Numbered from the stretch's first letter, positions 49,480-62,594 are shown. The stretch is 64,000 nt of DNA from Sinotaia quadrata (GCA_028829895.1 CM054177.1:32017064-32081063), one strand, 5' to 3'. A program made the numbers and translations. The notes: generated by a model from the letters alone, not told the origin.

Positions 49480-49665
49480 TTCAAATTATTTCAGGTGTTT
49501 TTCTTTGTGATAGTAATGTACAAATGTTTTTTCCAAGTTATTTCAGGTGTTTTTCTTTGTGATAGTTGTATACAAATGTTTTTTCCAAGTTATTTCAGGT
49601 GTTTTTCTTTGTGGTAATTAATTGCAAACGTTCTCTCCAAATTATTTCAGGTGTTTTTCTTTGAC
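49480..49665. repeat. 54-bp repeats
   Basis: Four units of TTATTTCAGGTGTTTTTCTT plus GTGATAG... . Confidence 0.88.
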
Positions 49666-49804
49666 ATTTAAATTTAAAATTTTGTTGGCATTAATTCTAT
49701 TCATTCTTCAGTCGTTTACACGTCTTTATGTAAATTCTAATGGCGGTAGTGAGACAAAGACATCCATGAAGCAAGGCGTTGTCTCTAGTGTGGGCACCTT
49801 CACA

Positions 49805-50185
49805 CATCTAGGAAAGAAAGAGAGAAAGAGAAAGAGAGAGAATAGGAGGGGGGAGAAAAAGTCAGAGAAAGTGAGAGAAAATAAACGAAAAGAGATGGAG
49901 TAAAGAAAAGAGGGATTTAGAAGAAAAAGGGAGGAGAGAATGAAAGAGAGAATGAAATAAAGAGATAAGAAAACGAAAGGATGAGTGTTTGAGAGAAAGA
50001 TTCGAAAAGAAAGAGAAAAATTAAAACGGATAACACGAGGAAAGACAGCAGGCAGACAAATAGACAAAGAGACAGGCAGACAAATGGACAAAGAGACAGA
50101 CAGACAAATGGACAAAGAGACAGACAGACAAATGGACAAAGAGACATACAGACAAATGGACAAAGAGATGGACAGACACATATTG
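49805..50185. repeat. Purine-rich GA region and 24-bp repeats
   Basis: 49805-49990 is almost pure A/G on the plus strand. 50055-50185 has six units of GACAGACAGACAAATGGACA plus AAGA. Confidence 0.9.
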
Positions 50186-50189
50186 ATAA

Positions 50190-51655
50190 CATTTTCTCTA
50201 CGCACATATAAATGTGGATTATCAGGCAAAATCAGGAGCGTACATTTCTACTATAAAATAGAATTTATAAAATTATATGGTCGTGAAATTTTGTGTTTTT
50301 AATGTGTGTTTTCGTTTGTTAGAGTATGTATATAATCATTGATAATGATTGCCGTGGTGGTGGTGGTGGTGCAGCTGGGCCATTGTGACCATTTAATAAC
50401 TTAGAAAGTTATGTGAAGATTTCGTTGATTTGACAACATCTGTTTTTGTTTGGGCGTCTGATACTTTAGACAGTTGTTTAGAATTAATGAAAATGACATT
50501 CATGATGTCAGTTATTTTATGAATACTAATCATGAATCATGCTTGTTTAGGTGGACACCTAACGCACAATTGCTAATTTATTTAAATGAGTAACAAACGA
50601 TAGCTGCTCTGATATTAATTAAGTGTATTTAACATTGACCTCTAAGTTAATAGCAGTTATGTTCAGTGTGTAGGATGTGATTGTTAGAGCGACGCTTTCA
50701 TTACGTTGTTTAGCAACAGTGGTGTTCACATGACTCCATCTGCCAAAAGACTCAACAGAGATGTCCTTGAATTATACAAAGTACGGGAATTAGAAATGAG
50801 ATTATCGTATAACAACAGAAACGACAATGCTGTCAATTACAGTGTAATTATGTAAATCCCGGTCATATTAAAAGAAAAAAATAACTCGGACGTAATAGCC
50901 AAACAAATGGATGATGGATTACGACAATGAATTACAAATACCGAAAGGAAAATTCAAACGATCATTGCAATAAATGCATACATTTAATGGATGCTAAATT
51001 TCTGTGGCAATGTTTAAAAGTAAGTTAACGAGATCTCCTCATTGAAAGGGGAATGGGGGAGGGAGGGGCGGAATTCTAACCGTCCTTGACTTCAAGGTTA
51101 CTCCCTTTTACAGCATAATTTTAATTTTGTTATCAGCCGTTATGTTTGTTCAGCTTATGCATGATCTTTGTGGGTTTTTTTAAAAAACGATTTAGGAAGT
51201 TTAACCGGAAATTATTTTAAAATGCTGAAAGGTGAAGCATTCACAATATAAAAGCTTTAAGGTGCAAATTTTTTTTTTACTCTGAGCGGTAAAAAATGGC
51301 GATCATGAATTAAGCCGTATGGGTCAAATCTGTTGTAATTAAATAACATTTTAATTTTGGTGGCCGATTTTTTTTAAATTCTATTTAATACTTTTTTTAA
51401 AAGGGTTGAATTGCGAGAGTTATTTCTGTTCTGATTTTAAATAATACATAGGTTTGACTGTCAAACAATTATTTATAGGTCATATATTAACGATATATTA
51501 ATAATGATTTAGCACTAAGTCTCTGTAAGCTGTAAAATGAATACACCCACCCACCCACCATTACGCTTTTCTTAGCTAACAAAATATTTATTTATTCAAT
51601 TTTTTTAAGTAATGGCAAATAAAATAAAATATATATATTAATAACTGAATTGTGC
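50190..51655. other. No gene seen
   Basis: About 1.5 kb of non-repetitive AT-rich sequence, the longest such stretch of the right half. Confidence 0.5.
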
Positions 51656-51659
51656 TACT

Positions 51660-51805
51660 GTGTACATGAAAGGATTTCTAGACAAGACAGCAGATTCCAT
51701 TCTCAGACTATTGCTGTGTAATAATTTCTAGGCAAAGCAACACATTCCATTCTCAGACTATTGCTTTGTAATAATTTCTAGGCAAAGCAACACATTCCAT
51801 TCTCA
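51660..51805. repeat. About 55-bp repeats
   Basis: Three units of TTTCTAGGCAAAGCAACACA plus TTCCATTCTCAGA. Confidence 0.88.
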
Positions 51806-51960
51806 GAACATGCTATTATTTTAATTGTCATTCCAAAGTATTGTATTTGTCATGAATTTAAAGAAAAATGTTAAAACCATATTAGGCCTATATAATGTAA
51901 GCCTGGGGTGTATGATTCAGACAACAGCTAAGATAAAGAGCTCTTCAGCTTCAAACAACA

Positions 51961-52308
51961 ATGGCTGCCACAAGTAAGGGAAGCAACGCGAACATTATAG
52001 AAAGTAAGGGAAGCAACGTGAACATTATAGAAAGTAAGGGAAGCAACGTGAACATTATAGAAAGTAAGGGAGGCAACGCGAACATTATAGAAAGTAAGGG
52101 AGGCAACGCGAACATTATAGAAAGTAAGGGAAGCAACGTGAACATTATAGAAAGTAAGGGAGGCAACGCGAACATTATAGAAAGTAAGGGAAGCAACGTG
52201 AACATTATAGAAAGTAAGGGATGCAACGTGAACATTATTGAAAGTAAGGGACGCAACGTGAACATTATTGAAAGTAAGGGAAGCAACGTGAACATTATAG
52301 AAAGTTAA
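51961..52308 (+). CDS. In-frame 30-bp repeat with a good start codon
   Basis: AACAACAATGGCTGCC is a strong start context. Eleven units of exactly 30 bp follow, each coding KGSNVNIIES or a near variant, then TAA. Units never shift frame, but there are donor-like AAAGTAAGG sequences in every unit, so this may be a first exon with an array seeded on its donor and not a repeat protein. Confidence 0.25.
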   Translation: MAATSKGSNANIIESKGSNVNIIESKGSNVNIIESKGGNANIIESKGGNANIIESKGSNVNIIESKGGNANIIESKGSNVNIIESKGCNVNIIESKGRNVNIIESKGSNVNIIES

Positions 52309-52900
52309 AACATGGAGATCTACGATACACACTGTAGTGGTGGTCTCAGTATGTAATCACCGTGTTTTAATTAGGTAGGCCTACAATAAATTATTGCAGT
52401 TTATAACTTGTAATTATACATTTTATTTATTTGTGTATAGTATTTGATTTTGTTGGGTTTGGCGTTCATTTGTTTACTTGGTTGTCTAGAGATAAGAATA
52501 TAATTTCTGATTAAGCAGATATTATGAGTTATTTATAGCAACTGGTCTCTTTTCTCGGGAGTAGAGAATATTGCTAAGATATTATAATTCATATAATGAA
52601 TATTATGTAGTCATTTAGCTGTTCCTCATAGATACACAACATTATTTATGCTAACATGATTTATATTCAAATAATTATGAATAATTAGGTCATTTGCCCT
52701 TCCTAGGGCGGATGTTTGAAGCTAGACTAAAAATATCAAACTGACATTGAAAGAGTTTTCTTATGTATTTAAAATCCATCAAAATTTACTTTAAACATTC
52801 TCGAACAATTTTTACTCATTTGTAAAAAGAAATGTAAATTGAGTTTAGGACTTTGGAAAATCTCGCGATATACCATTTTTGTGTAAATGTTTATCTGAGT

Positions 52901-53400
52901 TTAAAAGATTTCCCTGATGTGATTATCCTTGATGAAGACTTGAAATTGTTGTGGAGTTCTCGTTCTTGTTATGGCAATATCTAGTTGACCATGTACAACC
53001 AAAATGATTCCCACATTGTCGAATGTTTGACCTTGAGCTTTATTGATTTCTATTGAATGCGCTAGTATGTTGGGAAATTGACGACATTTCAAAATAAAGA
53101 TTTAAATCGCTTGGAGCCAAATCAATTCTCGAATAAAGACAATGTCTCCGCAATTACATTCACAAACGATTTCAGCTGTGTTGAAGTTGTTATGGAGCAA
53201 TTCGATTACCAAGTGTATTCATTGTAGAGTCTTTGTTCGGGGTTAAGATCGCGAAGCAACATTATTATGATGCCTATGTTTAATCCCAAAACATGTGGAG
53301 GCATTCCAAACGGGGTTTGGTTATGAAGAAACTCTGTGGATAATTGGCGACCTCTACTGAATCTTGGAAAATGATGACGTCAGCACTGTACTAACTTCGC
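52901..53400 (-). pseudogene. Helitron/Pif1-type helicase remnant
   Basis: Read 5'->3' on the minus strand, successive frames give FQDSVEVANYP, then EFLHNQTPFGMPPHVLGL and NIGIIIMLLRDLNPE, then LVIELLHNNFNTAEIV, then AHSIEINKAQGQTFDNVG and HGQLDIAITRTR. These are the last conserved motifs of Helitron-encoded Pif1-like helicases (usually GMPPHKLxLKVG, MLLRNLNP, INKSQGQTFDRVG, HGQLYVALSR). At least three frame changes and stops separate them, so it is dead. Confidence 0.85.
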
Positions 53401-53718
53401 AAGTCACCGGGAAGGTTTGCGTTGATTTTTCTGTTCGCACAGAAATTTTTATCAATACAGATAAGGATTATAAAGCAGTTAATTTTTTTGGGGGGAGGGG
53501 GGCACGCCTGACAGAGGGAACGACAGAATTTTAGCTGTAAACAGTTCGGTGTGCAGATTGCGAATTTACACGGAAGGGAGATAACTTAGACTACTTTATA
53601 AAAATCATATTTTTGTTGTTGTTGAAATCTCCGTGGTCCGCATTCACCAAACAAGAGCACTTGCTGAGAGCTGAAAGAGTGCTAGAGGCAACAACCCGTC
53701 ACGGACTTACAGCACAAT

Positions 53719-53892
53719 ATGGAACCATTGCTTAACAGCAGCGAAGCATCCACGAATGTAAAAACCATGGTCCAAAACGGTCGCACCGGAGCCATGGTGA
53801 AGACCACTTCCCTCGCCTGCCCTCATCCACTGCACAAGAAGACAAGGAACTATTTTCCGTACCATGATCCTCGGTCGTCGACAAGTGATTAA
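53719..53892 (+). CDS. Unrecognised small open frame (57 codons)
   Basis: ATG to TAA, reading MEPLLNSSEASTNVKTMVQ then KKTRNYFPYHDPRSSTSD. It is GC-richer than its surroundings. Its last coding bases (GACAAGTGATTAA) are the same as the unit of the array that follows, so the real 3' edge could be a splice site inside it. No known function. Confidence 0.25.
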   Translation: MEPLLNSSEASTNVKTMVQNGRTGAMVKTTSLACPHPLHKKTRNYFPYHDPRSSTSD

Positions 53893-54560
53893 CGTGATTA
53901 TTGACACATGATTATCGACACGCGATTATTGACCTCGTCATTAATGACACTTGATTATTGACACGTCATTATTGAAACTGACTCTCAACCAGTGACTATT
54001 GACATGAGATTATTAACACGTGAATATCGACAAGTGATTATTGTCACGTAAATATTGACAAGTGATTATTAACAAATAATTATCGACAAGTGATTATTGA
54101 CGAGTGATTAACGATAAGTGATTACTCACCCGTTTTTATCGACAAGTGATCATTGCCACGACATTATTGACTAATAATTATCTACATGTGATAATTGATA
54201 TTTGATTATCGAAAAGTGATTATTGACAAGTGTTTATTGACAAGTAATTAGCTACAAGTAATTTTTGACGCATGATTATTGACACGTGATTATTAATACG
54301 CGATTATTGAACAAGTGAAATCGACAACTAATTATAATTATCGATACGTGATTATTGAAGTGATTATCGACAAATGATTATTGACAAATAATCATTGACA
54401 AATGATTATCAACAAGTGATTATTGACACGTGGTTATAGACATGTGACTATCGACAAGTCTTTATTGACCAGTGATTATTGACAACTGATTGTTGACACG
54501 TGATTATTAACAAGTGATTATCGACATGTAATTATTGACAAGTGATTATTGGTAAGCGTT
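53880..54560. repeat. 14-15 bp satellite
   Basis: Over 40 degenerate units of GATTATTGACAAGT or GATTATCGACACGT. Confidence 0.92.
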
Positions 54561-55129
54561 AACAAATGTGTGAATGAAAGATGATCGTGCGTGCGTGTTC
54601 TTGACCCACTAATTCTTACTGAGAGGTTTTCATTGACGCACTTCCACGTAAACTTAGGGCTGGTCCGTACTTTGTAATAGTAAAGTTCATTTCCAAAATC
54701 TACCGTTAGTGGCAAGACACCACCTAATCCTCTCTCATCTCTCTCGGAGACTGTTCAGTGCCGTACAAAAGGTGACATTTTGTTCCACTGCGTCGCTAGG
54801 GCCCACAAACAATTATCATCTTGTTTTCCATGCATAATCCCCTAATCTCTATGTGTATAAACCAAGGGTGTATTTTCCTGTTCAGCTGGACACATTGGTC
54901 ATCGTCACTTCGCATCAACTATCCGGCGGAGACACACGCAAACTAGCGTAGTATCAAAGACTTCAACATACACGGCTAAACTCGTTAATATGAAAACACC
55001 GGCTACACATCACCTCTACAATTATAGTAAAAGACTGCCACACCCCAACAAGTAATCAACAAGCCACAAGTAATGACAAATAGTACCTCTCATCGCACTC
55101 TACAATTTACTGGTCACTAAAAAGAACAT

Positions 55130-56950
55130 ACGTAAACAACAAAGTGACCTCAATCAAAGCCAAGACAGCAACGCACGCACTCTACACAGCCCTGAAACAT
55201 TTACTGGTCACTAAAAGGAGCATACGTAAACAACAAAGTGGCCTCAGTCAAAGTCAAGACAGCAGCCTACCAAATGTCTCAATACTTCGTACACCTCTCA
55301 ACATACCAGACTACTCCGATTACATATTTTTGAACACAAAGAAAACAACATGGATGACTACTACAACTCCTACCATGACGAACATATAGATCCAATCAAC
55401 AACAGTCATTGAAGACTACACTAACGACACTCCTGAAAATCAACAAAAGATGTCAATAGCCACACAAACGGAAGGCACGCATGGGAACCAACTAGACACA
55501 GACTACCACAACAAAGAAGAGTGTGCAACACTGACAGAAAACGTACATAAACAGGAGTAACACAGACACCAGTCACCAAAAAGAAAAGCAAATTCATACA
55601 AACGCCGACGCCCGCCACAGCAGACCAACACACAGAAACAACCCTCCAAATGACAACTAGCGACACACAAACGATGATACAAACAGAAGATAAGACGAAT
55701 CAAATGGACCAGCAACAGACACCAACAGGATTGAAAATTTCGAAATTGGGGAAAAGCCCAAGTTTTATTAGAAAAGAAAAAGACCTCCCAAATGGTTCAG
55801 GGACCTGCAAAGAAAGCTCAAACTTACGAACAAAACCAGCACCACTCTTACTACAGCTATAACTACAAACCACTACACAGACAAGCACCACCCACAGAAT
55901 GTTTATCGTGGCTTTTCGACACACACAACCAACTGTATGATACACCATGGCAACAAAGTCCCCACCAGAATGGATACCCTTGGCAAAAATTTAATACCCA
56001 CAAGTCTTCTAAGGAAGCAAGAGGTACTAAGAACTTTTTACCCCTGAAGACAGTTGCATCTCGGGTAAACGTACCGCAGGAATCTGAAACTGAATTGGAT
56101 ATTTCTCGCAGTTCTACAACTGCCCAACATGGATTTTAGTTAATTCAGAATTTTTATTTTGTTCTTTTATTTGTTGTTTTATTCTTTTGACGAAACCAGA
56201 AAATATCCACGGAATCTGACAAGGGTGACTGAGCTGGATTAAACTCATCGCACGCTGCAAAAGCCAGAACCTTGCACTACAGGAGAGAGAAAAATTTAAC
56301 ATCAAGTTACGACGACGTGCAAGCACCATCACCAGCACAAAATGACAAAGCAGCACTTAGCACTAACTATCTCCCCTGAAATCCAGTGAAAGGAGGAAGG
56401 CCCCAGAAGAACAATTTAAAACCGAGAAATCGAGTGAAGACGAAACGTTTAATGCAGTTCCTGTGTGGCAGAGTCAATGAAACAACAACACTGTTTATTT
56501 GAACAACACCTCAACCACCAGCACTATAAGAAAGACATCCACACCATGACAGTGTACACAGACGACAGAACAACCAACGCCACAGCACTCCATTGATACA
56601 CAGAGGGAAAATGCACCACATATATCTGCGACTACGCAAACAGACAGCACCAGATCCACCCCAACTGAGACCCAAACTACAAATTCACTACAATAGAAAG
56701 TACAAAGGAATGGAAACACATTCAAAATCAACTCCAAGAACAATTCTCTACAAACACGCTTATCATCCACATCAGAAAGGTCAGAGAGCATACAACGACC
56801 CTAAAACAACAGACATGCAAACAGACCAGCAGTTAAACAACAAGAAATACAAATTGAAAATAATTAAAAAACAAGAGGAACTCAATAAAAACAACAAACC
56901 ACAACAATGGCACTAAAGCTACAAAAAAAGAAAAGATGCAGACTATAAAG
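55130..56950 (+). pseudogene. Broken Q/T-rich coding remnant with TQT motifs
   Basis: Several consecutive plus-strand frames read as one broken protein: NNMDDYYNSYHDEHIDP, then MSIATQTEGTHGNQ, then VTQTPVTKKKSKFIQTP and TSDTQTMIQTEDK, then an open frame from about 55733 to 56139 with HHSYYSYNYKPLHRQ and TECLSWLFDTHNQLYDTPW. Further on, near 56620, come ATTQTDS and TETQTT. A TATA-like GTATAAA at 54858 precedes it. Its make-up (TQT repeats, then Tyr-rich part) resembles the hAT cargo frame. Not recognised; frames disagree, so it is not a working gene. Confidence 0.4.
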
Positions 56951-57524
56951 TATGTATAGCTACACCAAAAGTCCACAGCCTTACACAGAAAGCACTACAA
57001 CATAACAAAGAACAATCACTGGCCACATGAACAACATGCCAGTCTGCCACCACACAAATTCCTGTGATGGCTCTTTGGTGCATACAGACAGCACTAGGGA
57101 CCAAACAACCAGCAAAAACAAAACCACCACAGCGACAACCGATTTGGACACCTATATACCAGCCAAAGGGGAACCGATGCATTAAAGACACAAGGCTGGT
57201 GCCAGGCAAGCTAACCTGTGGACAGCTCAATCTCGGGTGAAAAGCCCTGCAACTGTCCAAAACGGAGATATTCTTTCAAATAAAAAAATGAACAACAGAT
57301 AAGTCGCAGGAGCAGGACATCAGTGCCAGAATAAGCGACAACAGCATTACACCACACCATCTGCCTTCCCTGGAATTTCAGAGGAGGGATAAAGTCCTCG
57401 CAAGAGCCATCCAAGACCCAGAACATCTTAAGATAAAGTCTCCTGCGAGGAATGAAGTCAAACGAAGAAAAAAAAAACTGTTCAAGTGTCTCTCGTCTCC
57501 CCGCCAGTTCGTGATGCATGCCGA

Positions 57525-57985
57525 AATTCTGTGAAAGTTCTGTTACAATTAAAGATACAAGATTTCTGTGAAAGTTGTGTACAATTAAAGATACAAGATT
57601 TCTATGAAAGTTGTGAACAGAACAGTTTACTGACTGAACATTAGTATGATGAGATGGAACACCGAACAAGTTTGACTGACCATTAGTATGATAAGATATA
57701 ACAGAACACAGACCGAACATCAGTATGATAAGATATAACACAGAGCAGTTTACAGACTGACTATCAGTATGATAAGATATAACACTGAATAGTTTACAGA
57801 CAACCATCCTTATGATATGATATTACACAGAACACTTTACAGACTGACCATCAGCATGATAAGATGAAACAGAACAGTTTACAGACTGACCATCAGTATG
57901 ATAAGATATAACACAAAACAGTTTACAGACTGCCCATCAGCATGATAAGATGAAACACAGAGCAAAAGGTTTATAGACAGACTAT
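57525..57985. repeat. Two minisatellites
   Basis: 57525-57610: three units of TTTCTGTGAAAGTTGTGTAC. 57620-57985: about eight degenerate 44-bp units of GACTGACCATCAGTATGATA. Confidence 0.88.
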
Positions 57986-57989
57986 CAGC

Positions 57990-59395
57990 ATAATAATAAG
58001 TTTTATGCCCTAGATTTTATGTTGTTATCTGAGTCTTCTAAAGTTCAGGTTTTCCCATATTTCTTCTGGGGAAAAAATGCAAGTCATTCGAACGACCAGA
58101 TGTCAAAGTAGTTTTATTCATGGCATGAAATGGTGGATGGGAGATATTATAGTGGCCTTCAACTATCAGCATAGAAATTATTTGTTTATAGAATTAAATT
58201 ATCTGAGTGACTGTAATAAAACGATGTGATAGAGATTTCAATACTCGTACTCGAGTATGGCCTTGATAGGGGTGGGGGTGGGAGATGAGATAGATTATAG
58301 TAGTGTCACGAAGTAGACCTTTGACTAGTTTCTAGGACACAACCTTTCATTGTTTTCTTTCTAAGATAACATTCATTTTATCTTAACAGTACATTACAGC
58401 ACGTTCAAAACTTGACACTTGTCGCGGGGGGGGGGGGGGGGTGGAGGTTGCCGTTAATTGTTGTTGTCTGACTGTCGCTGGCCTCTCTCTCCTTCTCGGT
58501 CAAAGGGCGGGGGTCAGGTCAGATACCGCGACTTGCTGGATCACACCGAATGACTTAAGGTGTTAAAATAAATCACTCTCACATACAGATACCGACGATG
58601 TTCTTGTGGGGAAATATATTTATTCTGCATGTGGGGTAAAGTGTGAAAATCAGCGTGTATGTATGAATGCGGGGTGAATGTATTGTGAGGGACGAACAGA
58701 ACGAACAAACAAACAACCGCACCAATGCACTTGCACAACAGAGAGAGAGAAAAACCCAACTCTTGTTGAAGAGTAAAAAAAAAGAAATTTATTCTAATAA
58801 ATTGGGGGCTAACTCTCTAGTACGGTGTTAGTCATTCATTCTGAAAAACATCCACTCATCAACATTCATGGGATAGGGGGACCAGAGCGATGGATATGAT
58901 AAAAATTAAAATAAAGTGAAATAATAAACAAATTCAATAATACTATATCTAATGGTGATCACAATGATCCTACCAAATGATATACAATAAAGGGCGGTGA
59001 TGACCGCATAAGCTAATGTTAAAGCTAATAGTTTTTCGTTATTTATAAAACCAGATTGATGGGTGAAAACCCAAAGTTAATAATTATAAATGTCTTAAAT
59101 ATTTAGGGTGAAAAAGGAAACCCAATTATCAGTTCACTAAATACTTATAAGAAAATGTTTATGCAATATTAATATCAAATGTTCACAGGAAGAATGTTTC
59201 TTTAAATAAATAAAAAATAAGCAATCACGATTGCAAACATACTGACAATGCAAGCATCACGCCACCCATCCATCCGTCAATCACCTGACACACAGCGCAA
59301 CCCAAAAACAGTGCGTCCAAAAAAAAGGGGAATAATTAGGTAAAATAAAAAAAATTAAATTTTTATGATTGCTGTCCCTTTTTCCCCGTGACAAC
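57990..59395. other. No gene seen
   Basis: Low-copy sequence with a G14 run near 58427 and short GA tracts; possibly old mobile-element sequence, but no motif supports it. Confidence 0.4.
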
Positions 59396-59399
59396 ACTC

Positions 59400-59640
59400 A
59401 AAGTATCCGTAAACAAATAAGTACGTACATTCGCATTCACAACATTGCAAATGTACAAAAACACTCACACAGACATGTACATTCGCATTCACAGCATTGC
59501 AGATATACAAAAACATTTACACAGACATGTACATTCGTATTCACAACATTGCAAATGTACAAAAACATTTACACAGACATGTACATACGCATTCACAACA
59601 TTGCGGATGTTCAAAAACACTCACACAGACACGCACACAC
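59400..59640. repeat. 52-bp minisatellite
   Basis: Four units of ACAGACATGTACATTCGCAT ... ATGTACAAAAACATTTAC. Confidence 0.9.
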
Positions 59641-59809
59641 AGGCACACATTGAGAAAACAACTGACGATGTTATTACATGTGTCGTGTCTAGTTGTAACA
59701 AAATTCATGGAAATTCATTAAAGAGTCTTCCTCTTAATGAAACAAACATCAGTGACATGAAACAAAAAATATCTTTCCTACTGAAATAAAAATCGGACAT
59801 TTCCAAAAA

Positions 59810-60395
59810 ATGTTTCTCTTACTAAAACAGATATCAGTGACATTTAACAAAGCTTGTTACATTTCTCCAACTAAAATAGCAATCACGGAGATTTAACAAA
59901 GCTTGTTACATTTCTCCAACTAAAATAGCAATCACTGAGATTTAACAAAGCTTGTTACATTTCTCCAACTAAAATAGCAATCACAGAGATTTAACAAAGC
60001 TTGTTACATTTCTCCAACTAAAATAGCAATCACAGAGATTTAACAAAGCTTGTTACATTTCTCCAACTAAAATAGCAATCACAGAGATTTAACAAAGCTT
60101 GTTACATTTCTCCAACTAAAATAGCAATTACAGAGATTTAAAAAAGCTTGTTACATTTCTCCAACTAAAATAGCAATTACAGAGATTTAAAAAAGCTTAT
60201 AACATTTCTCCAACTAAAATAGCAATCACAGAGATTTAAAAAAGCTTGTTACATTTCTCCAACTAAAATAGCAATTACAGAGATTTAAAAAAGCTTGTTA
60301 CATTTCTCCAACTAAAATAGCAATTACAGAGATTTAAAAAAGCTTGTTACATTTCTCCAACTAAAATAGCAATCACAGAGATTTAACAAAGCTTG
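59810..60395. repeat. 49-bp minisatellite
   Basis: Eleven units of CTTGTTACATTTCTCCAACT plus AAAATAGCAATCACAG, with TTTAACAAAG and TTTAAAAAAG variants in blocks. Confidence 0.93.
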
Positions 60396-60884
60396 ACGCA
60401 CATACGTGAATATAAATTGATATTTAACGAAGAATTTTCTTCTGAAGAATATAAATGAGTGACATCCAATCAAAAGAAATGTCTCATGCGAAAAAGGAAA
60501 TCAGAGATAATTAACATTCACATATCATTTAGAAACAGCAATCAGTGAGTAAACAAAAACAAACATCTCTATTTAAACAACAGTCAATGATATTTTACAG
60601 AAAATGTATCTCCTGAAAAAATTGAAATCAGCGAAAGATATTTTTGCATCTAAATTAAATCAGTGACATTTAACAAATTTCTTTTTTAAAAAACATGTTT
60701 CTCCTAGAGAACTAGAAATTAATTACATTTAAAGAATTTTTAAATAGAAATCTGTGATTTTTAAAACAGGATATTTAACAAAAAGGGCGCTTTTTCTAAT
60801 AAAATAAAACAAATGATATTTAACAACCAATATTCCCAAGATGAAGCTGAAGATAAATGCTTTGCCATCAGATAAAAAAAAATA

Positions 60885-61110
60885 AGGTGATTAGGTTAGG
60901 TTATGTTAGGTTAGGTTAGGTTCGAGCAGATAAAGAATGAGGTGGTTAGGTTAGATTAGGTTAGGTTAGTGGCAAGCAGATAAAGAATGAGGTGGTTAGG
61001 TTATGTTAAGTTAGGTTAGATTAGGTTAGTGGTGAGCAGATAAAGAATGAGGTGGTTAGGTTATGTTAAGTTAGGTTAGATTAGGTTAGTGGCGAGCAGA
61101 TAAAGAATGA
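60885..61110. repeat. About 60-bp units with TTAGG tracts
   Basis: Four units of GAGCAGATAAAGAATGAGGT plus TTAGG-type stretches. Confidence 0.9.
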
Positions 61111-61455
61111 GGTGATTAAATTAGATGCGAGCATAAATATACAATAAGATGGTTAAATTAGATGCGAGTATAAATATACAATAAGATGGTTAAATTAGAT
61201 GCGAGTATAAATATACAATAAGATGGTTAAATTAGATGCGAGTATAAATATACAATAAGACGGTTACATTAGATGCGAGTATAAATATACAATAAGATGG
61301 TTAAATTAGATGCGAGTATAAATATACAATAAGATGGTTAAATTAGATGCGAGTATAAATATACAATAAGATGGTTAAATTAGATGCGAGTATAAATATA
61401 CAATAAGATGGTTAAATTAGATGCGAGTATAAATATACAATAAGATGGTTAAATT
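61105..61455. repeat. 37-bp minisatellite
   Basis: Nine units of GGTTAAATTAGATGCGAGTA plus TAAATATACAATAAGAT. Confidence 0.94.
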
Positions 61456-61734
61456 AGTGACGAACAATAGACGATAAAAATAAATCGAATAATATATTGT
61501 TAGATTTTTCTAGAATAGGAACATGGTTTTATATTTCGTGGGTGAGTAATTATTATTTAATAAAATAAAATTGTCTACAATAAAGGCTAGTGTGATATAT
61601 TTTGACAAAAATGTCCGCTGTTCATGTTGCAAAACTAGGAGTAGAAATGTTTCATTGAATATTTATAATTCAAGAAATATAAATATAAAATTATAAATTA
61701 TAAAATGCAAGAATATCTTCTGTCCATGCTGCAA

Positions 61735-62155
61735 GGATAGGCGTTTCATTTAACATTATTATATGTTGGTACAATATAAATACCGGAGTTTCATTTAACA
61801 TTATGGCAGTATGAATTAGTAGCACAATATAAATACCGGTGTTTCATTTAACATTATGGCAGTATGAATTAGTAGCACAATATAAATACCGGTGTTTCAT
61901 TTAACATTATGGCAATGATATGAAATGTTCTCAAATATAATTGCTAGCATTTAATAAAGTCCATCAAAATACAAAGTTAAAATATGTATGTGATACTAGT
62001 GGTCCAAGACAAACATACATTGTTTGTTCTTATTATGTATATTGGTTCAAGACAAACATACATTGTTTGTTCTTATTATGTATATTGGTCCAAGACAAAC
62101 ATACATTGTTTGTTCTTATTATGTATATTGGTTCAAAACAAACAATAAGTATTTA
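61735..62155. repeat. Two short minisatellites
   Basis: 61760-61915: three units of TACCGGTGTTTCATTTAACA. 61995-62150: four 43-bp units of CAAGACAAACATACATTGTT. Confidence 0.9.
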
Positions 62156-62159
62156 GTTG

Positions 62160-62594
62160 GAACGATTATCGATAACATTAGTTGGGTTTTTTTGTTTTTA
62201 TATTGGAGGTCAATCATTTACGATCACCTTTCATTCTTTGTTTGTATGTTTTTAATATGAAAATGCTTTATTCTCTTTCTTGATTTTTCCGCGTTAATGA
62301 TATTATTTTAAGTTCATGTATATTTAAGTTCATGTATACACATATCAAAACCCTTTCTATGAACATTCGGAGCCACCATCGTTTCAAAATCAAAATCCTG
62401 GACAGTATGAGAACAAGGGCAGACAATTGTGTTTACATTGTTAGATCTAGTTTCAACTCCCTCCCGTACACACATACACACATCATATACATTCAAATGC
62501 ATACACAATCAGAGCATTTTATAAAATTTAGGCTCAAGGATTTATTTTTTGATTTTGTATGTGCAAGTATCTGTTATGCAAACATCTAGACGAT
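62160..62594. other. No gene seen
   Basis: Short open frames on both strands here lack any coding signature. Confidence 0.5.

Noticed and set aside
49726..50229. 167-codon Leu/Ser/Phe-rich minus-strand frame
   Set aside because: Complement of a GA-rich tract and a 24-bp repeat.
51928..52332. 134-codon minus-strand frame
   Set aside because: Mirror of the 30-bp array; repeats only.
57211..57807. 198-codon minus-strand frame
   Set aside because: Its N-terminal half is the 44-bp minisatellite and the rest matches no family; judged chance.
59810..60395. CRISPR-like regular repeats (here and in many arrays)
   Set aside because: The units are contiguous and there are no unique spacers; the DNA is eukaryotic. 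These are minisatellites.
60885..61110. TTAGG telomere-like repeats
   Set aside because: Only short runs within a 60-bp minisatellite, mixed with TTATG and TTAAG; not a telomere.
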